From: Candidatus Pelagibacter giovannonii
GTDB taxonomy: Bacteria > Pseudomonadota > Alphaproteobacteria > Pelagibacterales > Pelagibacteraceae
Length of the DNA: 64,000 nucleotides
Assembly: GCF_012276695.1 (NCBI RefSeq)
Contig: NZ_CP038852.1
Coordinates: 1-64,000 of the forward strand
Direction: 5' to 3'
The position numbers and the translations under genes are program-made. Positions 8,868 to 17,135 of the stretch are shown in pieces (position 1 is the first letter of the stretch; the number at the start of each line of letters is the position of its first letter). The notes under the pieces were generated by a model, which did no database searches, was not told the DNA's origin, and was given only the letters and a program-made list of their open reading frames with translations.

Positions 8868-9421
8868 TAATTATCTAACCATTTAATACTGCAGCCAACA
8901 CTTGGAATTTGTGTTTCAGGACCTTTGGTCGTTTCAGCTATTTGTTTCATTGCTATAAATAAATCACTATCACCAGCTCTTACTGGTTTTAAATTGTCTA
9001 ATTCTCTTATTCTGCCTCTGTATTGTAATTCTAGATTATTATTGTATCCAAAAAAATCAGGTGTACACACAGCATCATAACTTTTTGCAACATTTTGAGT
9101 TTCATCAATTAGATAAAGAAAATTAAATTGATGTTTCCTTGAAAATTTAATCATATTTTCAAAACTATCTTCAGGATAATTTATTGAATCATTAGAGCAT
9201 ATGGCCACTGCTGTAACACCTAATTCTTTCAAATTTTTACAATCTTCGACAATGTCTTTGATAACAGCTTTAACGTAAGGGCAGTGGTTACAAATAAACA
9301 TAACCAAAGTTCCATTTGTCCCTTTAACATCATCTAATTTAATAATTTCGTTATTAGTAGACTTTAATTCAAAGCTTTTAGCAGCTTGTCCGAAATCACA
9401 TATTGGAGTTTTTAACGGCAT
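8867..9421 (-). CDS. Thioredoxin-fold (AhpC/TSA-like) protein
   Basis: This 184-residue thioredoxin-like protein has the motif VMFICNHCPYVKAV near residues 40-53, which places a CxxC pair (CNHC) at the redox site, and a cis-Pro region near VCTPDFFGY. This pattern occurs in the redoxin-domain subfamily annotated as thioredoxin or peroxiredoxin family proteins in many marine bacteria. There is no signal peptide, so it is probably cytosolic. It is divergent from the gamma-carbonic anhydrase gene, with only 20 bp between start codons. Its physiological partner is unknown. Confidence 0.85.
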   Translation of the reverse strand: MPLKTPICDFGQAAKSFELKSTNNEIIKLDDVKGTNGTLVMFICNHCPYVKAVIKDIVEDCKNLKELGVTAVAICSNDSINYPEDSFENMIKFSRKHQFNFLYLIDETQNVAKSYDAVCTPDFFGYNNNLELQYRGRIRELDNLKPVRAGDSDLFIAMKQIAETTKGPETQIPSVGCSIKWLDN

Positions 9422-9429
9422 GTTATAAT
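9403..9429 (+). promoter_or_regulatory. Candidate promoter of the gamma-carbonic anhydrase gene
   Basis: TATAAT (9424-9429) lies 12 bp before the ATG at 9442. A weak TTGGAG (9403-9408) lies 15 bp upstream, inside the start of the divergent gene. Transcription would begin only about 5-6 nt before the start codon. Confidence 0.4.
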
Positions 9430-9441
9430 AATATATAAGTT

Positions 9442-9945
9442 ATGTTTTATGATTTGGAAGATAAAAAAGTTAAAAATTTAGGTGAAAATTGGTCTGCATC
9501 TAACGCATCTATCATTGGTGATGTCACTTTAGAAAAAAATACCAGTATTTGGTTTAATGTTACCTTAAGAGGTGATGTTGAAAATATTTATGTTGGAGAA
9601 GGATCAAATGTTCAAGATGGTAGCGTATTACATACTGACCCAGGTTATCCACTAAAAATTGGTAAAGATGTAACTATTGGTCATTTAGTTATGCTTCATG
9701 GCTGCACTATTGATGACAATTCTTTAATCGGAATTGGTGCTGTCATTTTAAATGGAGCAAAGATTGGAAAAAATTGTATCATAGGGGCTAATGCACTGAT
9801 CACTGAAAATAAAATCATCCCTGATAATTCTTTAGTTGTTGGATCCCCTGGTAAAATTATACGTCAAGTCTCAACAGAAGAGGCAAAATCAATTACTGAA
9901 AACGCTATTCATTATCAAGATAACTGGAAAAAATATTCTAAATAA
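9442..9945 (+). CDS. Gamma-carbonic anhydrase family protein (left-handed beta-helix)
   Basis: This 167-residue trimeric beta-helix protein has hexapeptide repeats such as IIGDVTLEKNTSIWFN and IGKDVTIGHLVMLHG. The metal-site histidines are visible in SVLHTDPG (near residue 71) and GHLVMLHGC (near residues 80-87). Family members (YrdA/PaaY/CaiE) bind zinc or iron and either hydrate CO2 or have unknown hydrolase activity. The protein is the usual length for the YrdA group. It has no signal peptide, so it is cytosolic. Enzymatic carbonic anhydrase activity cannot be assumed from sequence alone. Confidence 0.9.
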   Translation: MFYDLEDKKVKNLGENWSASNASIIGDVTLEKNTSIWFNVTLRGDVENIYVGEGSNVQDGSVLHTDPGYPLKIGKDVTIGHLVMLHGCTIDDNSLIGIGAVILNGAKIGKNCIIGANALITENKIIPDNSLVVGSPGKIIRQVSTEEAKSITENAIHYQDNWKKYSK

Positions 9946-9995
9946 TTGTTTTAGGCTATTTACATTAAAAGTAAATTTATGCTAAGTTTTAGACA

Positions 9996-10865
9996 ATGTT
10001 AAAAATTTTATTACTGATTCTTACTTTCTTTATATCCACTGTAGCTAATGCAGATGGCATTAGTGGAGCCTTAGATAAAACTTCAGAAAAAATTACTGAA
10101 TATACAAGTGAATATATTTCAAACTTAATTCCTGGTGAAGGTTTAACAGAAGTAAGCATAAATTTAAGAGAAAACAATAAACCTGATTTTAATATCTTGG
10201 GCACAAGAGAAACCCAAAAAACAGATAATGGAAATTATTTTATGCAATTTTCTTTATTTAGCCATGAACAAAATAATGATGAAAGATATACTGGTAATTT
10301 AGGATTTGGAAAAAGAATTCTAAGTGATGATAAAACTTTAATAACAGGTTTTAATACTTTTATAGATCACGATGATAACGGTAATACAAGAGCAAGCATA
10401 GGTGCAGAATTAAAAGGTGCTGTTTTAGAACTAACATCTAATTATTATATGCGTATTAGCGATGGAACAGATGAAAAAGTTTTAGATGGATACGATTTTC
10501 AGTTAACTTCACAGGTACCTTATCTTCATTGGGCTAATGCATTTGTAAACACTTATCAATGGGATGGAATTGATAGAGAGGATATTAAAGGAACAAAAAT
10601 TGGTTCAGAGTTTTCTTTAACGTCTACTCTTAATTTAGAAATTGCGTATGATGATAAAGATAAAAAAGGTCTAGAGGATGAATATTATGCCAAAGTTCAA
10701 TTTATTTATCCACCAAAAGAGGGACCAACGGCACTTGATGGAGTAAGTGAAGAAATGTGGGCAGATAATAAAGACATGTCTGGTGAATTATTATCTAAAG
10801 TTAAGAGACAAAATAAAATTATGGTTGAATTTAAAGGATCTGCAACAATTTCAAGAACTGATTAA
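9996..10865 (+). CDS. Free-standing inverse autotransporter beta-barrel protein
   Basis: This 289-residue protein has a signal peptide (residues ~1-19, cleavage after VANA) and a domain at ~60-230 resembling the inverse autotransporter barrel of intimin/invasin. The visible signatures are NLGFGKRILSDDKTLITGFN, FIDHDDNGNTRASIGAELKG, NYYMRISDG and LDGYDFQLTSQVPYL. The segment VKRQNKIMVEFKG near residues 270-282 resembles the linker that follows the barrel in intimins (RxNxIVLEY). The protein then stops, with no Ig-like passenger. It probably inserts in the outer membrane. A secreted protein gene starts 2 bp downstream. Known: inverse autotransporters normally export their own C-terminal passenger. 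Here that passenger is missing. Confidence 0.75.
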   Translation: MLKILLLILTFFISTVANADGISGALDKTSEKITEYTSEYISNLIPGEGLTEVSINLRENNKPDFNILGTRETQKTDNGNYFMQFSLFSHEQNNDERYTGNLGFGKRILSDDKTLITGFNTFIDHDDNGNTRASIGAELKGAVLELTSNYYMRISDGTDEKVLDGYDFQLTSQVPYLHWANAFVNTYQWDGIDREDIKGTKIGSEFSLTSTLNLEIAYDDKDKKGLEDEYYAKVQFIYPPKEGPTALDGVSEEMWADNKDMSGELLSKVKRQNKIMVEFKGSATISRTD

Positions 10866-10867
10866 TT

Positions 10868-11719
10868 ATGAAAAAAATTAAATTACTTATACTTTCAATA
10901 TTTTTACTAAATATTAATTTTATATTTGTTAATGCTGCTGAGGTAAAAGGTGCTGCTGATATCTATAAAGTAAAAATGCATAAACTTGAACTTTGTACAG
11001 GACATACGACTGGAGATATGGATGATGTAGCAACATCAACAACTCAATGTCAGGGAGCTGTTACAATAGGAAGTAGTGCTGCAGGAGTTGAAGTAGATAT
11101 TGCCTCAGTTAGTGCAGGAGCAGTTGCAGGAAGTTTTGGAGATGCGATGGTGCTTCCATTGGGAGAAACTTATACTCATGTGAGAGTTACACTTAATAGA
11201 AATATGAAATTAAGAACTGCGGCAGGTATAGATACTGGAGAGGGTAGTGATGTTAATAATTGTATGACAATAGCTACTACAGATGGAATGTATGTCACTG
11301 ATGAAGCGACTGACAAATATACTCATAAGCCTGTAGTTGCAGAAAACGGTAACAGTGGTGTATCTGAAGAGATGAGTCTTTACATTTATAATGGACAACA
11401 AGTAGGAGACAATCAAAATACTTTTAGCTTATGTCAGAATGCTTCTTGTGGTTCAGTATCAGCTAGTGGTTGGAATTATGCAGCTGTTGCTTCGGAATTA
11501 ACTTCCGCAGTTGCGATGCAAACAATGAGAAGTTCAGTTTCAACTGATCAATTATCCTTAATCTATGCTTTAGAATCGCCATACACGGTAGCTTTAATTT
11601 CACCACAAATTGATATGTCCTTTTCAACTAGTCAAGGCATAATGGCAAAAGAAGAAGTTTCAAATTCATTTTGTTCATTTGCTATCACAGAACCAACTGT
11701 AACAATAACTATTAAATAA
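10868..11719 (+). CDS. Secreted six-cysteine protein of unknown function, next to the barrel
   Basis: This 283-residue protein has a clear signal peptide (MKKIKLLILSIFLL..., cleavage likely after VNA, residue ~23). The mature part is rich in Ser, Thr, Ala, Val and Gly with predicted beta strands and six cysteines (LELC, TTQC, NNC, SLCQNASC, SFC), suggesting three disulfides outside the cytoplasm. I do not recognise a family. Its codons look less AT-biased than its neighbours'. It starts 2 bp after the inverse-autotransporter-like gene, so it is almost certainly cotranscribed and may be a surface partner or detached passenger of that barrel. That role is inference from position only. Confidence 0.7.
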   Translation: MKKIKLLILSIFLLNINFIFVNAAEVKGAADIYKVKMHKLELCTGHTTGDMDDVATSTTQCQGAVTIGSSAAGVEVDIASVSAGAVAGSFGDAMVLPLGETYTHVRVTLNRNMKLRTAAGIDTGEGSDVNNCMTIATTDGMYVTDEATDKYTHKPVVAENGNSGVSEEMSLYIYNGQQVGDNQNTFSLCQNASCGSVSASGWNYAAVASELTSAVAMQTMRSSVSTDQLSLIYALESPYTVALISPQIDMSFSTSQGIMAKEEVSNSFCSFAITEPTVTITIK

Positions 11720-11723
11720 AAAA

Positions 11724-11804
11724 TTACTTTAAAAGTTCTAGTAATCTATTTTCTTTTTCTAAAACTCTAATACCATCTACATTTGGAATTGAGAAGTATA
11801 CTTT
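11724..11804 (-). pseudogene. Possible 3' remnant of a lost gene
   Basis: The minus strand holds a 26-codon stretch ending in TAA, reading SIPNVDGIRVLEKENRLLEL near its end. It has no start codon and a stop directly upstream. It looks protein-like (a helical Glu/Leu tail) and lies in a 135-bp gap between two plus-strand genes. It may be the tail of a decayed gene or chance. Confidence is low. Confidence 0.2.
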
Positions 11805-11854
11805 TTATTGTTGAAGAATCAAAAGTAATATAAGCTTAATTCTTTTAAACTGTA

Positions 11855-12637
11855 ATGAGTAAACTTTCCAAAAAAGATTTAGATATATTTTCAAATAAAA
11901 TTCTAAAGGATTATGATAGTAAAAATCCTAGTTCAATTTTTAAAGATAAAATTAAAATAACTAATGAAGATGCTCTAATTATTCAGTCAAACGTTGCAAA
12001 ATTAAGAGAAAATAGAGGTGAAGAAATTATTGGATACAAAATAGGCTGTGTTTCAAAAGACACTCAAAAGAAAATGGGCTTTACTCAACCAGCATGTGGC
12101 TACCTTTGGAAAAGTGAATTATATGAAAGTGGTGTAACACTAAATAAAAAAGATTACGCAAATCCTGCAATGGAAGCAGAATTTGGTATTATATTAAATC
12201 GTGATATTAAGCCTGAAGTAGCCTCTTTCGATTATATGCTAAATTCAATTGAAGGAATTTATCCTTTAATAGAAATTCATAACCTAGTTTTTCATGGAGA
12301 AGAGCCTTATGGTGCTGAACTCCTTGCAAATAATGCTATACATGCAGGTGTTGTTTTAGGATCTGAAGCAAAACAACCAATAGAAAAAATAGAAACAGAT
12401 CTTAAACTTATCTATGATAATGAAATAATAGATACTTGGAATAACAAAATGTGGCCAGTTGATATGTTATCAGAATTAAATTGGTTAGTTAAAGAGCAAG
12501 CCAAAAGTGATAATTATCTAAAAAAAAGTGATTTAATTTTAACAGGTGCTTACGGTTTTCCAGTTCCTATAAATGATAAAAAATTAATTGAAGTTACATC
12601 ATCTGCATTTGGAGATGTGAAGGCTACTTTTTATTAA
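11855..12637 (+). CDS. 2-keto-4-pentenoate hydratase / fumarylacetoacetate hydrolase-fold enzyme
   Basis: This 260-residue protein has the MhpD-like layout: an N-terminal helical segment; GYKIGCVSKDTQKKMGFTQP near residues 61-80, which forms the substrate lid; the metal-binding acidic cluster AMEAEFGIIL near residue 108; and the C-terminal LTGAYGFPVPI block. These Mg-dependent enzymes hydrate 2-hydroxydienoates or decarboxylate oxalocrotonate-type acids in ring-cleavage or keto-acid catabolism. No other aromatic pathway gene lies nearby, so the actual substrate is open. It converges with the PNPOx-like gene with a 4-bp overlap. Confidence 0.85.
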   Translation: MSKLSKKDLDIFSNKILKDYDSKNPSSIFKDKIKITNEDALIIQSNVAKLRENRGEEIIGYKIGCVSKDTQKKMGFTQPACGYLWKSELYESGVTLNKKDYANPAMEAEFGIILNRDIKPEVASFDYMLNSIEGIYPLIEIHNLVFHGEEPYGAELLANNAIHAGVVLGSEAKQPIEKIETDLKLIYDNEIIDTWNNKMWPVDMLSELNWLVKEQAKSDNYLKKSDLILTGAYGFPVPINDKKLIEVTSSAFGDVKATFY

Positions 12638-13233
12638 GGAATTAACCAGGTATCTTTGTTATTTTCTAAATCAAATCTAGCTCTACGATGACCTTTAGCT
12701 GCTAAATACAGCCACTCAATACTTTTAATTTTACATTGAATAACAGTAAAGTTTTTATAGCCCACCTCACTTTGCTCCATAGTAAATTCAAAATTATCTA
12801 ACTCAGGTTTTAGTCCAGAAGTTGGGATTTCAGATTTCGTTCCAGGTCCATTATCAACTAGATAACATTTCCTACTCATGTGCCCTGTATTTAACCAAGA
12901 TTGTTTTGTAATATCATTTTCATGATTAACAATGCATTCAACTTTAAGTCTAACTTGTATCTTCTCATCCTTATCATAAAACAGCATTACTGCATTCTTA
13001 TTTGCTTTTAATTTAGAAATTTTATCTGATCTGATATCACTATGGTATTGGATAAAATTATTTTCTCGATCTGATTTTCTAAGGACTACTATTCTTCCAT
13101 CAAAGTCATTTTGATTACCAGAGATAAATACGGGAATTCTAAATGGAGAACCTCTATCTTTGATAGCATTATCTAACATTGACCAGATCTTATTTTTAAT
13201 CTCCTCGAAGTCTTCGTAGTATGCTGGTTGCAT
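12634..13233 (-). CDS. Pyridoxamine 5'-phosphate oxidase-family flavoprotein
   Basis: This 199-residue protein has a split-barrel FMN-binding fold: GRIVVLRKSD near residue 46, FIQYHSDIRSDKISKLKANKNAVMLFYD (Arg/Lys phosphate contacts) near residues 57-84 and a C-terminal WLYLAAKGHRRARFD motif. The last motif matches the conserved Arg-rich tail of PNPOx-like proteins. It may not be the true PdxH, because the HxRxxLK substrate motif is not evident; it resembles the broader PNPOx family. Just upstream is a hydroxyisobutyrate-dehydrogenase-family gene (6-bp gap) with which it is probably cotranscribed. Confidence 0.82.
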   Translation of the reverse strand: MQPAYYEDFEEIKNKIWSMLDNAIKDRGSPFRIPVFISGNQNDFDGRIVVLRKSDRENNFIQYHSDIRSDKISKLKANKNAVMLFYDKDEKIQVRLKVECIVNHENDITKQSWLNTGHMSRKCYLVDNGPGTKSEIPTSGLKPELDNFEFTMEQSEVGYKNFTVIQCKIKSIEWLYLAAKGHRRARFDLENNKDTWLIP

Positions 13234-13239
13234 TATAGA

Positions 13240-14109
13240 TTATTTACTAAGTCTTCTAATCAAACTAGAAGTGTCCCAACGGTTTCCACCCATATCCTGA
13301 ACTTCACTGTAATACTTATCAACAACTTCAGTTACTGGTAAAAGAGAGCCATTATTTTTAGCTTCATCCATTGCAATTTTTAAATCTTTTCTCATCCAAT
13401 CAACTGCAAAACCAAATTCAAACTGATCATCAATCATAGTTTTGTATCTGTTTTCCATTTGCCAAGACTGAGCAGCACCTTTAGATATAACCTCAATTAC
13501 ATCCTCCATATTTAAACCAGCTTTTTTCCCAAAGTTAATCGCTTCAGATAAACCTTGAACAAGACCTGCAATACAGATTTGGTTAACCATTTTTGCTAAT
13601 TGGCCATTACCTGCACCACCTAATAATTTCATCTTTTTGCTGTAACAATCAATTTTATCCTTAACTTTATCAAAATCAGTTTGATCACCACCAATCATAA
13701 CAGTTAGTGCACCATTTTCTGCTCCAGCTTGACCCCCTGACACTGGTGCATCTAATGATCCAAATCCATTTTTTTTTGCAAATTCATAAATCTCTCTTGC
13801 GATTGTTGCAGAAGCTGTAGTGTTATCTACATAGATAGCACCTTTTTTAATTGTTTTAAAAATACCATTTTCACCAAAAGTTACTTCACGAAGATCGTTA
13901 TCATTTCCAACACATGTAAATACATACTCTGCACCATCTGCTGCTTCTGCAGGAGTACTGGCTTTGGTTCCTTTGAATTCTGCAACCCACTTATCTGCTT
14001 TTGAAGAGGTTCTATTATAAACAGTTACATTGTGACCAGCTTTTGATATATAACCAGCCATTGGATAACCCATGACACCAAGACCAATGAAAGCAACATT
14101 ACAAGACAT
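13240..14109 (-). CDS. 3-hydroxyisobutyrate dehydrogenase-family NAD(P)-dependent reductase
   Basis: This 289-residue beta-hydroxyacid dehydrogenase has a Rossmann motif, VAFIGLGVMGYPMAGYISKA (residues ~5-24), the substrate loop DAPVSGGQAGAENGALTVMIGG near residues 120-141, and the catalytic Lys in GNGQLAKMVNQI near residue 173. It reduces or oxidises 3-hydroxy acids such as tartronate semialdehyde or 3-hydroxyisobutyrate; the subfamily cannot be settled by eye. The MFS transporter gene starts only 14 bp away in the opposite direction, so each promoter must lie partly inside the other gene. Confidence 0.9.
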   Translation of the reverse strand: MSCNVAFIGLGVMGYPMAGYISKAGHNVTVYNRTSSKADKWVAEFKGTKASTPAEAADGAEYVFTCVGNDNDLREVTFGENGIFKTIKKGAIYVDNTTASATIAREIYEFAKKNGFGSLDAPVSGGQAGAENGALTVMIGGDQTDFDKVKDKIDCYSKKMKLLGGAGNGQLAKMVNQICIAGLVQGLSEAINFGKKAGLNMEDVIEVISKGAAQSWQMENRYKTMIDDQFEFGFAVDWMRKDLKIAMDEAKNNGSLLPVTEVVDKYYSEVQDMGGNRWDTSSLIRRLSK

Positions 14110-14123
14110 AAATTTTATTTCCT

Positions 14124-15332
14124 ATGTTTAAAAGTTTGAATTTTAAAGTAATTTTATTTGGATTTATATTTACATTTTTTTCAAGTTTTGGACAGAGTTT
14201 TTTTCTTGGTTTATTCAATTCAAGCATAAGAGACGCACTTTCTATTACGCATGGTCAATTTGGATCAATATATGCGTCTGCAACTTTATTAAGCAGTTTT
14301 ATACTTGTTTGGATTGGAAAAAAAATTGATGACTTTAATATCTTAAAATTTGCATCCTATGTTATTGCTTTACTAGCTATTTCTTGTTTTTTATTTTCTA
14401 AAATTTCATCAGTTGCATTCTTGTTTCTATCAATTTTCTTAATGAGATTATCAGGACAGGGGCTAATGTCTCACACCGCAACGACAACAATATCAAGATT
14501 TTTTGAAAAAACTAGAGGACGAGCACTAAGTGTAACTTGGCTTGGTTTGTCTTTAGCTGAATTTATTCTACCATTGCTAATTATCTTTCTATTAACTTTT
14601 GTTGATTGGAGAAATATTTGGATAGTTATTTCAATTTTTGTCATTGTAGTGCTGCCAATAATTACTTTTTCATTAGTAAAAAATATTAAGTTAGATTCAA
14701 GAGAAACTGTAAGTCTTAATGAGGTTAAGACAAAAGAAATTAAACAATGGAAAAGAAGTGAAGTATTAAAAGATTATAGATTTTATATTATTTGTATAAC
14801 AATGTTAGCGATGCCTTCAATTGCAACAGGGACATTTGTTTATCAATCATTTATAGTGTCATCTAAAGGATGGGGGCCCTATGTAATAGCTCAATCCTTT
14901 ATGGTGTACTCTATTTTATCAGTGATAACTTTATTTTTATCTGGGTTCTTGATTGATAAATTTACAAGTAGGAAGTTATTAATCTACATGAACATTCCAT
15001 TATTATTTGCTACATTTGTACTTTATTATTTTAATTCACCATTTTCATCTTATGTCTTCCTAGGTTTAATCGGTATATCAAATGGCTTGGCTAACGTTTT
15101 GGGTTCGGCTACCTGGGCTGAAATTTATGGAGTTAAATATATTGGCTCTATTAAAGCACTAACAACAGCTTTCATGGTATTTTCAACAGCATTTGGAACA
15201 GCTCTATTTGGAATATTGATCGACAATAGTTTTTCGATTGAACAAATTGCTTTAGCTTCAGGCTCATACACATTAATTGCAATATTCCTTCTATTCTTAA
15301 TAAAAAATAAGTTAAATCCACAATATTTGTAA
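14124..15332 (+). CDS. Major facilitator superfamily transporter
   Basis: This 402-residue protein has twelve hydrophobic helices in two six-helix halves. RFFEKTRGRALSVTWLGLSL near residues 124-143 and an Asp/Lys-rich loop (WIGKKIDDFN, residues 62-71) correspond to the cytoplasmic loop signatures of MFS carriers. It resembles the OFA/monocarboxylate-like section of the superfamily, but the substrate is not predictable. The neighbouring divergent reductase suggests hydroxy- or keto-acid transport; that is inference from position. Fourteen bp separate the two start codons. Confidence 0.88.
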   Translation: MFKSLNFKVILFGFIFTFFSSFGQSFFLGLFNSSIRDALSITHGQFGSIYASATLLSSFILVWIGKKIDDFNILKFASYVIALLAISCFLFSKISSVAFLFLSIFLMRLSGQGLMSHTATTTISRFFEKTRGRALSVTWLGLSLAEFILPLLIIFLLTFVDWRNIWIVISIFVIVVLPIITFSLVKNIKLDSRETVSLNEVKTKEIKQWKRSEVLKDYRFYIICITMLAMPSIATGTFVYQSFIVSSKGWGPYVIAQSFMVYSILSVITLFLSGFLIDKFTSRKLLIYMNIPLLFATFVLYYFNSPFSSYVFLGLIGISNGLANVLGSATWAEIYGVKYIGSIKALTTAFMVFSTAFGTALFGILIDNSFSIEQIALASGSYTLIAIFLLFLIKNKLNPQYL

Positions 15333-15374
15333 AATTAACCTTGATTTTTTTTAGCCACCGTATAGATACTGCGC

Positions 15375-15902
15375 ATGGCTAGAGTAACAGTAGAAGATTG
15401 CATTGATAAAGTAGATAGTCCTTATGAATTAGTATTGGTTGCTAAAGAAAGAGCAGTTCAATTAAATTCAGGATTGGAGCCTACACTCGATAGAGATAAT
15501 GACAAAAATACAGTTATATCTCTAAGAGAAATTGCAGCTGACACTATTAAAGTTTCAGATTTAACAGATAGCGCTATTCATAAACTTAGAAAACACGTTG
15601 AACAAGTTGATGATGGTACTGATGATGATGAAATTATTGGTGATGATTTTGAAAGTATGTACAAAGGTGAAATTTCTAAAAGTGGAACACCTATTTTACC
15701 ATCTAAAAGAGCTAGAAAAATTCCAGAAAAAATTCAAGTTGCACCAGAAGATTTAGAAGAATTAACTGCAAAAGCCGAACCTGAAGTAGAAGTTAATCCA
15801 GAACTTGAAGTTGCTAGTGAAGAAACTGAAGTTTCTTTAGATCAAATAGCTGAAACTGAAACTACAGAAGATAGCTCAGAAGAAACTGAACCTAATAGTT
15901 AA
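15375..15902 (+). CDS. rpoZ: DNA-directed RNA polymerase omega subunit with long acidic tail
   Basis: The N-terminal ~70 residues are Rpo[31 protein letters not shown] and VISLREIA are the standard motifs that cradle the beta' C-terminus. At 175 residues it is roughly twice the E. coli length. Residues ~75-175 are a low-complexity acidic tail (many Glu, Asp and Thr), a common extension in alphaproteobacterial omega but long here. Its -10-like TATAGA (15361-15366) ends 8 bp before the ATG, giving almost no leader. It converges with the CoA-transferase gene with a 4-bp overlap. Confidence 0.93.
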   Translation: MARVTVEDCIDKVDSPYELVLVAKERAVQLNSGLEPTLDRDNDKNTVISLREIAADTIKVSDLTDSAIHKLRKHVEQVDDGTDDDEIIGDDFESMYKGEISKSGTPILPSKRARKIPEKIQVAPEDLEELTAKAEPEVEVNPELEVASEETEVSLDQIAETETTEDSSEETEPNS

Positions 15903-17044
15903 TTATTAAATTCCTTTAAGATTTTTTCCCTGTGTTCATCTAAGTCCGGAATATCACCACGTGTTTTTTGATCTTTATAGTTAGACATTTTAATTGGATT
16001 GCCTGCTAATTTAAAATCTCCAATTACTTTGTGATGCGCTTTAACAATCATGTTTCTTGCTTCAACTTGAGGGTTTTCAACAGCTTCTTTTATATTAAAT
16101 ATTGGACCACATGGAATTTTTTCTTTTTCCATTTCACTTACCCACTCACCAGTATTCTTAACAATAAGTTTATCTTCAAGTATCTTTTTAAGGTCATCCA
16201 TATTTTCCGATCGTAATGAATTTGTATTAAATTTTGGATCTTTAGATATTTCAGGAATATTTAAAACATTACAAAGTTTTTCAAATAATTTTTCATTACC
16301 AGCTGCTATGATGATATGACTATCTTTAGTTTTAAATGCTTCAAAAGGAGCAATAGATGGGTGACGAGATCCCATTGGTTTTGGTATTTCATTTTTAGCG
16401 AGGTACCTTGCAATAGCATTTTCTAAAATTGCAATCTGGCAATCAAGCATTGAAACATCAATAAAAGTTCCTTTACCAGTTTTTTCTCTATCATAAAGTG
16501 CTGCATTAATTCCAACAGTTGTAAATAAACCTGCAGTAATATCACCAATAGATGTACCAACTCTTGTTGGTTCAGAGTTTGGTTGACCTGTAACACTCAT
16601 TAATCCGCCCATTCCCTGAACTACCATATCATAAGCAGGTAATTCTTTCAAAGGACCCGTTTGTCCAAAGCCTGATGCTGATGCATAAATTAATCTTGGA
16701 TGTTTTGTACATATATCTTTCCAGCCATATCCCCACTTTTCCAATGTACCTGGTTTAAAGTTTTCAACTAAGATATCTGCTTTAGCTAAAATTTTATCAA
16801 ATATTTTTTTATCATCTTCATTTTTTAAATTAAGAGCAATACTTTCTTTGCCTCTATTTAGTGACATAAAATATGCTGAATAATCTTCAATAAAAGGTCC
16901 AAATTTTCTAGAGTCATCTCCAACTTCGGGTGCTTCAACTTTTATTATGCGTGCACCTAGGTCTGAAAGCATCATCGTGCAGTAAGGGCCAACTAACACT
17001 CTAGTTAGATCAAGAACTAATAGATTTTTTAAAGGACCATCCAT
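15899..17044 (-). CDS. Family III (CaiB/BaiF) CoA-transferase
   Basis: This 381-residue enzyme has [21 protein letters not shown] (residues ~18-38) at the CoA site, [19 protein letters not shown] near residue 90, [10 protein letters not shown] near residue 146, and the likely catalytic Asp in [11 protein letters not shown] near residue 166, as in formyl-CoA transferase. Family III enzymes move CoA between carboxylic acids through an aspartyl-CoA anhydride. It is divergent from the dctPQM-dusA-tauE-mcd operon, so it could activate the acid imported by that TRAP system. The substrate is inferred, not shown. Confidence 0.92.
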   Translation of the reverse strand: MDGPLKNLLVLDLTRVLVGPYCTMMLSDLGARIIKVEAPEVGDDSRKFGPFIEDYSAYFMSLNRGKESIALNLKNEDDKKIFDKILAKADILVENFKPGTLEKWGYGWKDICTKHPRLIYASASGFGQTGPLKELPAYDMVVQGMGGLMSVTGQPNSEPTRVGTSIGDITAGLFTTVGINAALYDREKTGKGTFIDVSMLDCQIAILENAIARYLAKNEIPKPMGSRHPSIAPFEAFKTKDSHIIIAAGNEKLFEKLCNVLNIPEISKDPKFNTNSLRSENMDDLKKILEDKLIVKNTGEWVSEMEKEKIPCGPIFNIKEAVENPQVEARNMIVKAHHKVIGDFKLAGNPIKMSNYKDQKTRGDIPDLDEHREKILKEFNN

Positions 17045-17073
17045 ATTTTGTGTTGTTAGGTATTTGTGTAGTA

Positions 17074-17102
17074 TTGACTCTTATCAATAACTTTAATTTA
17101 AT
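17074..17102 (+). promoter_or_regulatory. Sigma-70-type promoter of the dctPQM operon
   Basis: TTGACT (17074-17079), a 17-bp spacer and TTTAAT (17097-17102) make a near-consensus promoter. Transcription would start near 17109, giving a leader of about 27 nt that contains the Shine-Dalgarno sequence GAGAGGA before the ATG at 17136. Confidence 0.65.
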
Positions 17103-17135
17103 GCACCCTTAAAATAACAAATGAGAGGAATAATA

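Noticed and set aside
17121..17135. ATG at 17121 as the dctP start
   Set aside because: It overlaps the GAGAGGA ribosome site that properly serves the ATG at 17136, and it would place five odd residues before the signal peptide.
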